A stretch of DNA of 26,531 bases from DAIOHQ01 sp036744635 (lineage in GTDB: Bacteria > Planctomycetota > Phycisphaerae > Tepidisphaerales > Tepidisphaeraceae), in the NCBI GenBank assembly GCA_036744635.1, contig DAIOHQ010000034.1, forward strand, positions 1-26,531. The letters are read 5' to 3'. Numbering within the stretch: position 1 is the first letter of the stretch; every line of letters begins with the position of its first letter. This document shows, piece after piece, positions 1 to 7,642 of this stretch. The position numbers were made by a program, and so were the translations under genes. The notes below the pieces were generated by a model. It ran no database searches, was not told where the DNA came from, and saw nothing but the letters and a program-made list of their open reading frames with translations.

Positions 1-10
1 TCCTTCTCAG

Positions 11-67
11 GTAGGGTGGGCGTACTCGCCCACCGTTCTCGATGGTGGGCGAGTACGCCCACCCTAC
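11..67. repeat. Perfect inverted repeat, GTAGGGTGGG family
   Basis: Two 24-base arms (11-34 and 44-67) are exact reverse complements around a 9-base loop. The element begins GTAGGGTGGG and ends CCCACCCTAC. It lies six bases beyond the stop codon of the minus-strand lipoprotein gene, so it could fold as a transcription-end hairpin for that gene, although no T-run follows it. It resembles other GTAG-starting hairpins in the window and is probably a REP-like element; that identity is inferred. Confidence 0.85.
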
Positions 68-73
68 GATCGT

Positions 74-1375
74 TCAATCGATTCCCTTGCCGGAGCCCGG
101 CCGGGTGGACGGATCTTCCTGGGTGCTGGGCGGTTGCGGCTTTTCCGGTTGCGGCAGCGGTTTTTCCTGCGTGCTGGGAGGCAAGGACGCTTCGGGCGGT
201 TTGGGAAGCGGCGCTTCCGGCGGCTTGGGCAACGGCGCCTGCGGCGGCGGCGCTACCGGGGGACTTGGCGCCTTCTCCGGCGGCGTCGGCGGCAGAACGG
301 GCGCGATCGGCCTTTCCGCCGGCGCCACCGGCGGCTGCGGCATGCCGGCATCAACTCTCACGTCGCTATTGGGCGGCACGGGAGCCTGGCCGCGCGGCTC
401 GGGCGCAGTCTTCTCTGGCGACGGCGGGGTCTTGCGGTCGGGCGGGGCGCGGAAGTCTCCCGACCTCCACGTATTGGTCATGTCGTCCATCAGCTTGCGC
501 GACAGGAAGCGGGTGAATTTGTTCATCTGAACCTTGTCCAGCGGCGGCGGCACATCCACCACCGCCCGGCCGATCGACTGCCCGCCGCGCAGGCTGATCG
601 CCTCGGCGATCACCCGCACTTCCAATCCCTGCTGCGTCTGCCGCGTCGGATGGGCCTGCACCTGCACCAGAATATCGGCGTCGAGCTGGCGGGCGATCTC
701 CGCCATCACCCGCTGGCGGCCGGCCTGCAGGTCCTTCATCTGCTGCTCGGTCAAGGGCTTGGATGACACGATCGGCGAGATGATCTCCACGTTTCCGCCG
801 GCGGCCAGCCAGTCGGTCATCAGGTTTTCCATCGCCTGGTAGTCGAGGGACTTGGCCGCCACTTCATCGTATTGGCCGGGCTTGAGATACACCTCGGTCT
901 TCTCGTGATATTCACCCGGGCCTTTGGATTCGTAGCGGTCGCTGCGTTCGGCCACATCATCGCGATAGCGCCCTTCGCTGCGGACGGTGTCGCGGGTTTC
1001 AACGTTCACGCCCGCCGTCGATTGCTTGCTGTGCTCTACCGAAACCACCGGCTCATCCGGATTGACGGGGACGAGCTGGCCTTCGAGCGTGCGGTTGACG
1101 AACAGCACGATGCGCGGGCGGCCGACGTGGTTATAGGCTTCCACAAAAGCGCGCTCTTCCGGCGGGGCCTGCGAAACCAGCGCGGGGTCATCGAATGGCC
1201 GGCCGTCGTTGGGATTGCGCTGGACGATCAGCGGCTTGGAGGGTTCGCGGTCGTCATAGTACGCCTCGGGATTGCGCGAGGCCGGCACCGGCACACGCTG
1301 CGGCGGCGGCGTGCAGCCGATGGTCAAAAACGTTCCGGCAAGTGCTATGGAAAGCAACGAAATGGCGCGTGGCAC
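74..1375 (-). CDS. Proline-rich lipoprotein with LpoB/CsgG-like middle domain
   Basis: Predicted outer-envelope lipoprotein of 433 aa. The GTG start is chosen because a perfect AAGGAGG lies five bases upstream and the first 21 residues form a lipoprotein signal ending in the lipobox TIGC (Cys21). Residues about 175-305 (DADILVQVQAHPT, then VRVIAEAISLRGG) look like the alpha/beta fold of LpoB or CsgG-type envelope lipoproteins; this is a resemblance, not a firm family call. Residues about 310-433 are very rich in Pro, with repeats of the KPPEAPLP type, and could span the periplasm. It is divergent from three further lipoprotein genes, separated by 279 bp, which suggests a shared envelope role. 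The open frame extends far upstream to 3979, but only this part looks protein-like. Confidence 0.8.
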   Translation of the reverse strand: MPRAISLLSIALAGTFLTIGCTPPPQRVPVPASRNPEAYYDDREPSKPLIVQRNPNDGRPFDDPALVSQAPPEERAFVEAYNHVGRPRIVLFVNRTLEGQLVPVNPDEPVVSVEHSKQSTAGVNVETRDTVRSEGRYRDDVAERSDRYESKGPGEYHEKTEVYLKPGQYDEVAAKSLDYQAMENLMTDWLAAGGNVEIISPIVSSKPLTEQQMKDLQAGRQRVMAEIARQLDADILVQVQAHPTRQTQQGLEVRVIAEAISLRGGQSIGRAVVDVPPPLDKVQMNKFTRFLSRKLMDDMTNTWRSGDFRAPPDRKTPPSPEKTAPEPRGQAPVPPNSDVRVDAGMPQPPVAPAERPIAPVLPPTPPEKAPSPPVAPPPQAPLPKPPEAPLPKPPEASLPPSTQEKPLPQPEKPQPPSTQEDPSTRPGSGKGID

Positions 1376-1599
1376 GATGGCCTCCTTGAAGGCGAAGTAA
1401 ACATTGCACCCAAGACGTAGACACTGGCTCTGACAAAAGGATGGGATCAGCCCATCGGTCGGATCCGTCCACGGCGGGTGCGGATTGCCTTTAGCAAGAA
1501 TGAGCGATTCGCCCGCCGCTGGCAAGGGAAAATCGCCGTGCGGGGTGCAGAACGTCGATAAACACCGAACCGGCCGCGGCCGGGGGAACGGTCTACCAA

Positions 1600-1617
1600 T
1601 TGACACCGGCGGGTGTC
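1600..1617 (+). promoter_or_regulatory. TTGACA box overlapping a GACACC-N4-GGTGTC palindrome
   Basis: A consensus -35 hexamer TTGACA (1600-1605) overlaps a perfect 6+4+6 palindrome (1602-1617), 37 bases before the ATG of the first LpoB-like gene. The -10 is not clear (weak AT-rich bases near 1624-1630). The arrangement could be a promoter with an operator over its -35; the regulator is unknown. Confidence 0.35.
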
Positions 1618-1654
1618 TAGTGGAAACATAGGTGCGCAACAACAAGGAGCAAGC

Positions 1655-2239
1655 ATGTTGATGGGATACAAAGCGATGTTGACGGCGGGTTTGATGGTTG
1701 GGTTGGCGGGCGCCCCGGGCTGCCGGCATACCTATGAAGAGGAGCGGCCGCCGGTGGGGCAGTTGGATCGGCGCGACCGGGGATTGCAGAGCAAGGATCT
1801 GCTGACGTGCACAGATGAGATGGCGGCGTCGATTCTGGGCTCGGCCGACCTGGCGCGCTCGGACCGGCAGTGGATCATTGTCTCGGTGCCGATGGATAAC
1901 GAAACGTCGCACACGAAAAGCTACGACATCTTTATCGATAGTCTCAAGACCCAGATCGCCAAGCAGGGACGGGGCCGGGCGACGTTGGTGGCCAACAAAG
2001 CGAAGTTCAACGAGATGCGCAATAAAGAGCTCGACCAGCCCGGCGGCGATGAATTTCAGCAGGGTGGCGGGCGCACCGGCAGTAATGAGCGCATCCAGGC
2101 GGATTATTTCCTCAACGGCAAAGTGCAGAACCTGCCCAACCGTGGCACAGACACCTTCCGATTTGAGTTCAGCCTGACCAATTCGAAAACCGGCGTGCAG
2201 ATTTGGCAGGATGACTACATCGTGATAGTGGCGCGCTGA
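1655..2239 (+). CDS. LpoB-like penicillin-binding-protein activator lipoprotein
   Basis: 194-aa predicted lipoprotein. The start ATG follows AAGGAGC with four bases of spacing. The signal peptide ends at Cys23 (GAPGC), an unusual lipobox with Pro. The mature part has the LpoB order: a helix with DLLTCTDEMAASIL, a strand with IIVSVPMDNET, an ANKAKFNEMR helix, then ADYFLNGKVQ and a C-terminal strand ending IWQDDYIVIV. In Enterobacteria, LpoB is an outer-membrane lipoprotein that activates the peptidoglycan synthase PBP1b; here a role in wall synthesis is inferred from the fold only. It heads a run of three lipoprotein genes. A hairpin repeat starts six bases after its stop codon and may limit read-through to the next gene. 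Confidence 0.75.
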   Translation: MLMGYKAMLTAGLMVGLAGAPGCRHTYEEERPPVGQLDRRDRGLQSKDLLTCTDEMAASILGSADLARSDRQWIIVSVPMDNETSHTKSYDIFIDSLKTQIAKQGRGRATLVANKAKFNEMRNKELDQPGGDEFQQGGGRTGSNERIQADYFLNGKVQNLPNRGTDTFRFEFSLTNSKTGVQIWQDDYIVIVAR

Positions 2240-2245
2240 TTCGCC

Positions 2246-2313
2246 GTAGCACGGGTTTCCAACCCGTGCCGAGGAACCGTGTTGGTTCGGCACGGGTTGG
2301 AAACCCGTGCTAC
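2246..2313. repeat. Perfect 27-bp inverted repeat, GTAGCACGGG family, copy 1
   Basis: Arms 2246-2272 and 2287-2313 are exact reverse complements around a 14-base loop; the left arm starts GTAGCACGGGTTTCCAACCC. The same arm sequence recurs at 10177-10305 with the arms farther apart. The element fills almost all of the gap between the two LpoB-like genes. The base run just after its right arm supplies the GAAGGAG ribosome-binding site of the next gene. Confidence 0.9.
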
Positions 2314-2329
2314 GAAGGAGTTGCTGGCT

Positions 2330-2887
2330 GTGCGATTTGTTTTTGTATTTCTTGTCCTGGCGTGCGTCGTCGGCTGCAAGTCGGCGGTTGAAGCCGGGCA
2401 CAACACCGCGCTCAGCGGCACCGATCTGGTGCAGATGACCGACGACATGGCGGCCAAGATCATGGCCTCGCCGGCGGTGCAGGAGGCGATCGCCAAAGAG
2501 GGCAAGCTGCGCGTGGTGGTGGAGCCGGTGGAAAATTACATGACGGCCGAGGTGCTGCCCAAGGGGCCGAGCGATGCGTTTACCGGCCGGGTGCGCTCGC
2601 TGCTGGCCAAGCACGCGCCGGATAAATTTGAGTGGTGCATGAACCGGGATGCCTTCAATGTGCTGCGCAAGCGGGAATTGGATTTCGACCTCGGTCCATC
2701 TCCGGATCGGGTGAATCCCAAGTATGCCCTGACCGCCAAATTCAGCTCGCTGACCAATGAGACCACCAAGCAGCGCAAGAGCTTTTACCTGTGCGTCTAT
2801 GAGCTGACGGACCTGAACAAGAGCCGGGTGCTCTGGACGGATGATTACAAGGTGGAAAAGAAGGCGGTTAAGGGGTTTCTGGACTGA
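2330..2887 (+). CDS. Second LpoB-like lipoprotein
   Basis: 185-aa predicted lipoprotein. The GTG start is chosen because GAAGGAG (2314-2320) sits nine bases upstream and because the protein then begins with a short hydrophobic signal ending VVGC (Cys16). The mature part parallels the preceding gene: LVQMTDDMAAKIM, RVVVEPVENYM, the FNVLRKREL helix, YALTAKFSSL, and the closing strand VLWTDDYKVEKK. The two are therefore likely paralogues of the LpoB fold, diverged in sequence. The role in peptidoglycan synthesis is inferred from the fold. It is followed after 27 bases by the TPR lipoprotein gene, so the two are probably co-transcribed. Upstream ATG at 2279 lies inside the hairpin repeat and is not credible. 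Confidence 0.7.
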   Translation: MRFVFVFLVLACVVGCKSAVEAGHNTALSGTDLVQMTDDMAAKIMASPAVQEAIAKEGKLRVVVEPVENYMTAEVLPKGPSDAFTGRVRSLLAKHAPDKFEWCMNRDAFNVLRKRELDFDLGPSPDRVNPKYALTAKFSSLTNETTKQRKSFYLCVYELTDLNKSRVLWTDDYKVEKKAVKGFLD

Positions 2888-2914
2888 TTTTTGCCAGCGG
2901 AGGGCGTTAGGGAA

Positions 2915-4228
2915 ATGTTCCACGTGGAACAATTTCGGATGTCGATTGGGCGCTGGATTCTGCCGGCGCTGGCGCTGGTAGTTTGCGCGGGATGTGCCGA
3001 TCAGAACCGCGGCAAGATCGATCGCGCGGTAAGCGATTACGGCGTCGGGAATTATGCGCATGCCCAGCAGGTCCTTGCTCCGCTGGCGGAGAAAACCGAC
3101 GAGAATTTTGTGCTCAACAACTGCCGCCTGGGGTCGGCGGCGCTGGCGCGCTACGACCTGGATACCGCAGAAAAGGCCTTTCTCAACGCTTACGAGGTGA
3201 TCAACAGCGTCGGGGTGAACGATGGCGGGCGCGGGCTTGGCGCGGTTGTCGTTACCGAAAGCATCAAGGTCTGGAAAGGCGAGCCGTTCGAGCGGGCGAT
3301 GGCCAACTTTTATCTCGGCGTCGTCTACTACATGAAGCATGATTATGGCAACGCCCGGGCGGCGTTTGAGAACGCGCTGTTTAAGCTGCGCGACTATGGC
3401 AGCGGCAAGGAGACCGAAGAGCGCTACGAAGAGGTGGAGAATAATTTCCCCCTTGGACTGATCATGCTGGGCAAGTGCTGGCAGCGGCTGGGGCGGGATG
3501 ATCTGGCGAAGCAATTTTTCGATCGCGTGAGCAAGACCAGCCCGCAGTTGGGCGACATCGTGGACCTGGGGCGCAACGCGCAGTCGAACGTGCTGCTGCT
3601 GGTGGATTTCGGCTATGGCCCGCAGAAGATTCGCACATCGGATGGCGACATCGTGGGATTCGGCCCCTTGCCGGGCGAGGCCGGGCCGGTGCCGCCGCCG
3701 GTGGTGATGGTGGATGGCCGGCCGATACGCCTGGATAGCGCGCCTCGCCCGCCGGTGGATCTGCTGGCGCTGGCGCAGGATCGCAAGTGGCAGAGCATCG
3801 ACACCATTCGCACGATCAAGAGCGCGGTGGGCACGGGGCTGATTGTCGGCGGGGCGGGGTACGGCGCGTATTCGGCCAATCGGCGCGGGGGAATGCGCGG
3901 CGAGGATCTGGCAATTTCGGCCGGGCTTATCGGAGCGGGGCTGCTGATGAAGGCGACCAGCCAGGCGGATGTCCGGCAATGGGAGATGCTGCCGAGAACC
4001 GTTTTCGTGCTGCCGCTATCGCTGCCGCCGGGAGCGCACGAGATCACGGTTGACTTCCCGGGCGCCCAGGGGCTGCGGCTGACCTGGAGAAATCTGGAAG
4101 TTCCACCCCAGGGGGAGGCGACCTATTACTTCCGCATGCAGCGCTGGAACAACGGCCCCTTCAATTGGCCGCCGCCGACGATCGCGCCGGCCGGGCAGCA
4201 GGGGGTGGAGGCGCGGGCCGATGAGTGA
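2915..4228 (+). CDS. COG3014-like lipoprotein with TPR repeats
   Basis: 437-aa predicted lipoprotein. With the ATG at 2915, GGAGGG (2899-2904) is about ten bases upstream and the signal ends VCAGC (Cys27). A start at 2939 (MSIGRW) would give a shorter, more usual signal but has no clear ribosome-binding site. Residues about 30-210 contain TPR-like helices (YAHAQQVLAPL, ARYDLDTAEKAFLNAYEV, ANFYLGVVYYMKHDYGNA). The C-terminal half has a glycine-rich hydrophobic stretch (about 305-345) and a beta-rich end (LPPGAHEITVDF). This matches the pattern of COG3014 lipoproteins, which often neighbour LpoB-like genes in other bacteria. The molecular role is unknown; a scaffold for envelope assembly is plausible. 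The parS palindrome overlaps its start. Confidence 0.75.
   Translation: MFHVEQFRMSIGRWILPALALVVCAGCADQNRGKIDRAVSDYGVGNYAHAQQVLAPLAEKTDENFVLNNCRLGSAALARYDLDTAEKAFLNAYEVINSVGVNDGGRGLGAVVVTESIKVWKGEPFERAMANFYLGVVYYMKHDYGNARAAFENALFKLRDYGSGKETEERYEEVENNFPLGLIMLGKCWQRLGRDDLAKQFFDRVSKTSPQLGDIVDLGRNAQSNVLLLVDFGYGPQKIRTSDGDIVGFGPLPGEAGPVPPPVVMVDGRPIRLDSAPRPPVDLLALAQDRKWQSIDTIRTIKSAVGTGLIVGGAGYGAYSANRRGGMRGEDLAISAGLIGAGLLMKATSQADVRQWEMLPRTVFVLPLSLPPGAHEITVDFPGAQGLRLTWRNLEVPPQGEATYYFRMQRWNNGPFNWPPPTIAPAGQQGVEARADE
2916..2931. other. parS-type ParB-binding site
   Basis: The 16-base perfect palindrome TGTTCCACGTGGAACA matches the near-universal chromosomal parS consensus TGTTTCACGTGAAACA except for one symmetric base pair in each half; the C/G variant is known from Pseudomonas. 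ParB binds such sites to load SMC and segregate the origin region. The site overlaps the start of the COG3014-like gene, so its first codons read MFHVEQ. No parA or parB gene is in the window. No second 16-base match was found among the other CACGTG hexamers. Confidence 0.75.
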
Positions 4229-4245
4229 GTGATGCTGCGCGGAAC

Positions 4246-4289
4246 GACAGGCAAGTATGCCTGTCGAACGGCAGACAGGAATGTCTGCC
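4246..4289. repeat. Two adjacent small hairpins after the TPR lipoprotein gene
   Basis: GACAGGC-N6-GCCTGTC (4246-4265) is followed after four bases by GGCAGAC-N6-GTCTGCC (4270-4289). They start 17 bases after the stop codon and could end the lipoprotein transcript. The second hairpin sequence recurs, slightly changed, at 23744-23764, so it belongs to a dispersed family. Confidence 0.75.
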
Positions 4290-4328
4290 TCACCAATACA
4301 AGGAGAGCCCTCGTCATGGATGCTTGTT

Positions 4329-4383
4329 GTGGTGCAGGCTTTCCAGCCTGCACGGATGGAGCAGGCTGGAAGGCCTGCACCAC
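4329..4383. repeat. 23-bp inverted repeat, GGTGCAGGCTTTCCAGCC family
   Basis: Arms 4329-4351 and 4361-4383 are reverse complements at 22 of 23 positions around a 9-base loop. It lies between the TPR lipoprotein and purB, together with the two hairpins at 4246-4289. Its design (long arms, loop of nine bases) is like that of the element at 11-67 although the sequence differs. Confidence 0.85.
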
Positions 4384-4452
4384 AATGGTGCGCGAAAGCG
4401 CATCCTGCGTTGTTGATGCGGGTGCGGTGTTTCGGAAACATGGGATTGGACT

Positions 4453-4467
4453 TAGAATCGTCGTCTT
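4453..4467 (+). promoter_or_regulatory. Candidate -10 element for leaderless purB mRNA
   Basis: TAGAAT (4453-4458) lies exactly nine bases before the purB ATG, and no Shine-Dalgarno sequence is present between them. A transcript starting 7-9 bases after this hexamer would begin at or just before the ATG. No convincing -35 box was seen. The same spacing occurs at two other genes in the window. Confidence 0.4.
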
Positions 4468-5901
4468 ATGGCGCATGATATTTATGAATCGCCGCTGGTG
4501 TCTCGGAATGCGAGTGTCGAGATGCTGCGGCTGTTTTCGCCGCAGCATAAGTTTTCCTTGTGGCGGCGGCTTTGGCTGGAGTTGGCGCGATGCGAGCGGC
4601 AGCTTGGGGTGAGCCGGATCAGCGAATCGGCGCTGCGGGAGATGGAGGGGAAGATTGATGCGATTGATTTCGAGCGGGCGGCCGATTGGGAGAAGCGGCT
4701 GCGGCATGATGTGATGGCGCACGTACACACCTTCGAGGAGGCGGCGCCGGCCGCCAAGGGGATCATTCACCTGGGGGCGACCAGCCAATACGTCGTCGAC
4801 AACGCCGACCTGATCATCATGCGCGATGGGATGAAGCTGCTGTGCCGGCGGCTGGCCAACGCGATCGATGCGCTGGCGGATTTCGCGATGCAATGGAAGG
4901 ACCTGCCGACGCTGGGATACACCCACTATCAGCCGGCCCAGCTCACCACGGTGGGCAAGCGAGCGACGCTCTGGGCGCAGGATTTGGTGCTCGACCTGGA
5001 GGAGTTGGAATACCGCATCGCAACACTGCGGTTTCGCGGGGTGAAGGGGACTACCGGCACGCAGGCGTCGTTTCTGGCGCTGTTCGATGGCGATCATGGC
5101 AAATGCGATGAATTGGATCGGATGGTGACGCGGGCGTTCGGTTTTGAGGAATCCTTTTCCGTCACGGGACAGACTTATCCGCGGAAGGTGGATGCGCAGA
5201 TTGTGTCGAGCCTGGCGGGGATCGCGGCGTCGGTGCATCGGTTTTGCAATGACATCCGGTTGCTGGCGGGGATGAAGCAGGTTGAAGAGCCGTTCGAGGC
5301 CGAGCAGGTGGGATCGAGCGCGATGGCGTACAAGCGCAATCCGATGCGCTGCGAGCGAGCGACGGGGCTGGCGCGATTTGTGATCAGCCTGTCGACGTCG
5401 CCGCTGCAGACTGCGGCCGAGCAGTGGTTCGAGCGCACTCTGGATGATTCATCCAACAAGCGATTGGCGGTGCCCGAGCCGTTCCTGGCCATCGACGGGT
5501 GCCTGCAGATCGTGATCAATGTGGCGCGCGGCTTGGTGGTATATCCCAAAGTAATTGAGTCGGCGGTGATGGCGGAATTGCCGTTTATGGCGACTGAGGA
5601 GATTTTGATGGCGGCAGCGCGGCGGGAAGGGGGGGATCGGCAGGAGCTTCACGAGAAGATCCGGCAACATTCGCTGGCCGCCGCCGAGCGGGTGAAGCTG
5701 CACGGGGAGAAAAACGATCTTCTGGAGCGGCTGGCGCGGGACAAATCGTTTTCGGGGTTGACCTTAAGCGAGGTGATCAACCCGGCGCGATTTATCGGAC
5801 GTGCGCCGGAGCAGGTGGAAAATTTTACCCATCTTATCATTTTACCCATCAGACGCCGATATAAAAAGCAGCTTGGCGAAGGCGGCGACCTCAAGGTTTG
5901 A
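4468..5901 (+). CDS. purB: Adenylosuccinate lyase
   Basis: Cytosolic enzyme of purine synthesis: it splits fumarate from SAICAR and from adenylosuccinate, giving AICAR and AMP. The 477-aa protein has the fumarase/aspartase superfamily signature GSSAMAYKRNPMR at about 282-294, carrying the catalytic Ser loop, plus HLGATSQYVVDN near 109 and GYTHYQPAQ near 151 with the conserved His. The sequence and length resemble the longer type that includes human ADSL rather than the roughly 430-aa Bacillus type. The start ATG has no ribosome-binding site; a -10-like TAGAAT sits nine bases upstream, suggesting a leaderless mRNA. It stands alone, 239 bp after the lipoprotein run. Confidence 0.95.
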   Translation: MAHDIYESPLVSRNASVEMLRLFSPQHKFSLWRRLWLELARCERQLGVSRISESALREMEGKIDAIDFERAADWEKRLRHDVMAHVHTFEEAAPAAKGIIHLGATSQYVVDNADLIIMRDGMKLLCRRLANAIDALADFAMQWKDLPTLGYTHYQPAQLTTVGKRATLWAQDLVLDLEELEYRIATLRFRGVKGTTGTQASFLALFDGDHGKCDELDRMVTRAFGFEESFSVTGQTYPRKVDAQIVSSLAGIAASVHRFCNDIRLLAGMKQVEEPFEAEQVGSSAMAYKRNPMRCERATGLARFVISLSTSPLQTAAEQWFERTLDDSSNKRLAVPEPFLAIDGCLQIVINVARGLVVYPKVIESAVMAELPFMATEEILMAAARREGGDRQELHEKIRQHSLAAAERVKLHGEKNDLLERLARDKSFSGLTLSEVINPARFIGRAPEQVENFTHLIILPIRRRYKKQLGEGGDLKV

Positions 5902-5996
5902 ATGGGATAAACGGGCCTCTTTTGTGAGCTAAGCAACATGCCACAAATGCAGCGAGAACAATGTGATCGGTAAATTTTGAAATGCGATTATTTCAC

Positions 5997-6026
5997 TTGA
6001 CGCACGCGGCGCAGAAGCGTTACTCT
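5997..6026 (+). promoter_or_regulatory. Candidate sigma-70-type promoter for the PEP-CTERM gene
   Basis: TTGACG (5997-6002) matches five of six -35 consensus bases. A weaker TTACTC or TACTCT follows at a spacing of 17 or 18 bases. It lies about 140 bases before the chosen start of the PEP-CTERM gene. The local sequence is more AT-rich than its surroundings (5960-5996). Confidence 0.4.
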
Positions 6027-6166
6027 GTGGGCGCACTTCACGTCAGGCAGCATCGATGAGAGTGCCTCGGGAGCGGGGACGATTTTTGCCGGGCGTGCAA
6101 AGTGCGTATGTCTGGAGGATGGTGGACATGTTTACTCAAAATGCATCGACGAGCCGTGGAGGACAA

Positions 6167-7522
6167 ATGAGCCGTTCGGGAAATCTTACGTTGAAATTGG
6201 GCGCAATGTTCTGCATCGGGGGGGCCATCTTCTCCAGTGCATCGCAGGCGCTGGCGGTTTCCCCGCCCGCCAAGAGCAATACCGAGCTGTTTGACTGGTC
6301 AGTGAATCAGGACCCTGCGCCGACACAGTTTGCTCCGTCGCCGGTGCTGACCAACACCAACGCCGCCCAGATCGCAACCTACCTGACCAACCATCCGGGC
6401 ACGAAGGCGCTGAAAGTCGTTGACTTTCTGACCAGCGCGGCCTCGAAGAACATCTTCAACCAGTTCAAGGTTGAATACGTGTTCCAGGATCTGGAAGATA
6501 ACTCGAATGCGAACTTCGATGCCTATCAGAACCTGCAGATGATCCGCGCGTCCACGCAGTCGAACAATGCGTTCATCGGGCAGTTCAACGTCTATCCTGG
6601 CCGGAACGTCGATCCGACGCTCCGCGTGGGCAATCCGCCGACTGCGAAAAGCTTCAAGCATCCGCCGCACGACCACAACCAGTTTAATTACAACATGGCC
6701 AACGAGCCGCTGTATCCGGGCGAGCCGGACATGCGCAATCCGGCTTCGGGTGACTCGAACGCTCCGAACATTCGCTCGGCACTGTTCAATTTGCCGATCG
6801 AGCGGCTGACGACGGTACAGCAGAATCTTCCCGCCGGGGCGATCAACATCCCCTGGACGGCGCGGTTCAACAACTCTGGGAACAGCGCTCTGTCGAACCA
6901 GCCGGGGAATGCGCAATATCCCAACCAGTTCAATACCACCAACCAATTGTTGTCGCGAGGCGACTTTTCGGCGCTGGTGCTGCACTACCGGATGCGCGGG
7001 GCGAACTCGGTCAACCTGTTCGAGCCGGGCGTGATCGGCTATACCAAGGCGCAGGAGCAGCAGGATGCCACGAGCGGGTGGGACTATTTCTACGTTGAGA
7101 ACTGGCTGAAAAACAGCATCTACCCGGTGACGGTGGCGAAGCTGGACAACGATGTCCGCATTGACGGGAAAGCCACGAACGACACGATCGAAAAGGCTGG
7201 CGTGGTCTGGTCGGCCATGACCAGCAAGGTGCATCTGCGTATCCTGCTGAGCAACCTGGATGAAAAGAACCATTCGGTGGAGTTTGCCCAGCAGCTTGGC
7301 GTGGCCAATCTGACCCGCTCCGAGCCGATGCCGGCGGGGACACACCGGTTCCTGATGTTCTCACTGAACACCCATACCGGCCAGTGGGTGCTGGACAGCG
7401 ACACGCAGGTATTCTTCGATCCCGCCCGCAACGGAGTGGGCGTCCCCGAACCGACGATGCTGGGGCTGTTCGGCTTTACCGGGCTGGTATACATGAGCCG
7501 CCGCAGGCGCCGCACCGCCTGA
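6167..7522 (+). CDS. PEP-CTERM sorting-domain exported protein of unknown function
   Basis: 451-aa predicted secreted protein. The C-terminus has the tripartite PEP-CTERM signal: VPEPTMLG, a hydrophobic stretch (LGLFGFTGLVYM) and a basic tail RRRRRTA. In other bacteria, exosortase cleaves such signals, commonly for extracellular matrix proteins. The N-terminal signal peptide ends near SQALA. Start choice is uncertain: the ATG at 6167 has GGAGG four bases upstream, while the ATG at 6128 has GGAGG at nine bases. The mature part is rich in Asn, Gln and Pro with no enzyme motif recognised; a beta-rich fold is likely. It has its own promoter candidate and a strong terminator, so it is probably monocistronic. 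Confidence 0.85.
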   Translation: MSRSGNLTLKLGAMFCIGGAIFSSASQALAVSPPAKSNTELFDWSVNQDPAPTQFAPSPVLTNTNAAQIATYLTNHPGTKALKVVDFLTSAASKNIFNQFKVEYVFQDLEDNSNANFDAYQNLQMIRASTQSNNAFIGQFNVYPGRNVDPTLRVGNPPTAKSFKHPPHDHNQFNYNMANEPLYPGEPDMRNPASGDSNAPNIRSALFNLPIERLTTVQQNLPAGAINIPWTARFNNSGNSALSNQPGNAQYPNQFNTTNQLLSRGDFSALVLHYRMRGANSVNLFEPGVIGYTKAQEQQDATSGWDYFYVENWLKNSIYPVTVAKLDNDVRIDGKATNDTIEKAGVVWSAMTSKVHLRILLSNLDEKNHSVEFAQQLGVANLTRSEPMPAGTHRFLMFSLNTHTGQWVLDSDTQVFFDPARNGVGVPEPTMLGLFGFTGLVYMSRRRRRTA

Positions 7523-7548
7523 TCGCAAGTTACCATCAAGCAAAGAGC

Positions 7549-7580
7549 CGGCGGCCTGTTTCAGGCCGCCGATTTCTTTG
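7549..7580 (+). terminator. Rho-independent terminator
   Basis: A 9-10 bp GC stem (7549-7558 with 7562-7571) with a TTT loop is followed by ATTTCTTT. It lies 26 bases after the PEP-CTERM stop codon and closes that transcript. Confidence 0.8.
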
Positions 7581-7642
7581 GTAGCCTGCCCGATCGTGCC
7601 GATGAAACTGAAGAGGGTCTACCCCAGAAAAGCGGTCCTGCC

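Noticed and set aside
1376..3979. Long minus-strand open frame continuing upstream of the proline-rich lipoprotein
   Set aside because: It is antisense to three clear lipoprotein genes, has low-complexity His/Arg/Gln-rich content, and the real start with a perfect AAGGAGG lies at 1375.
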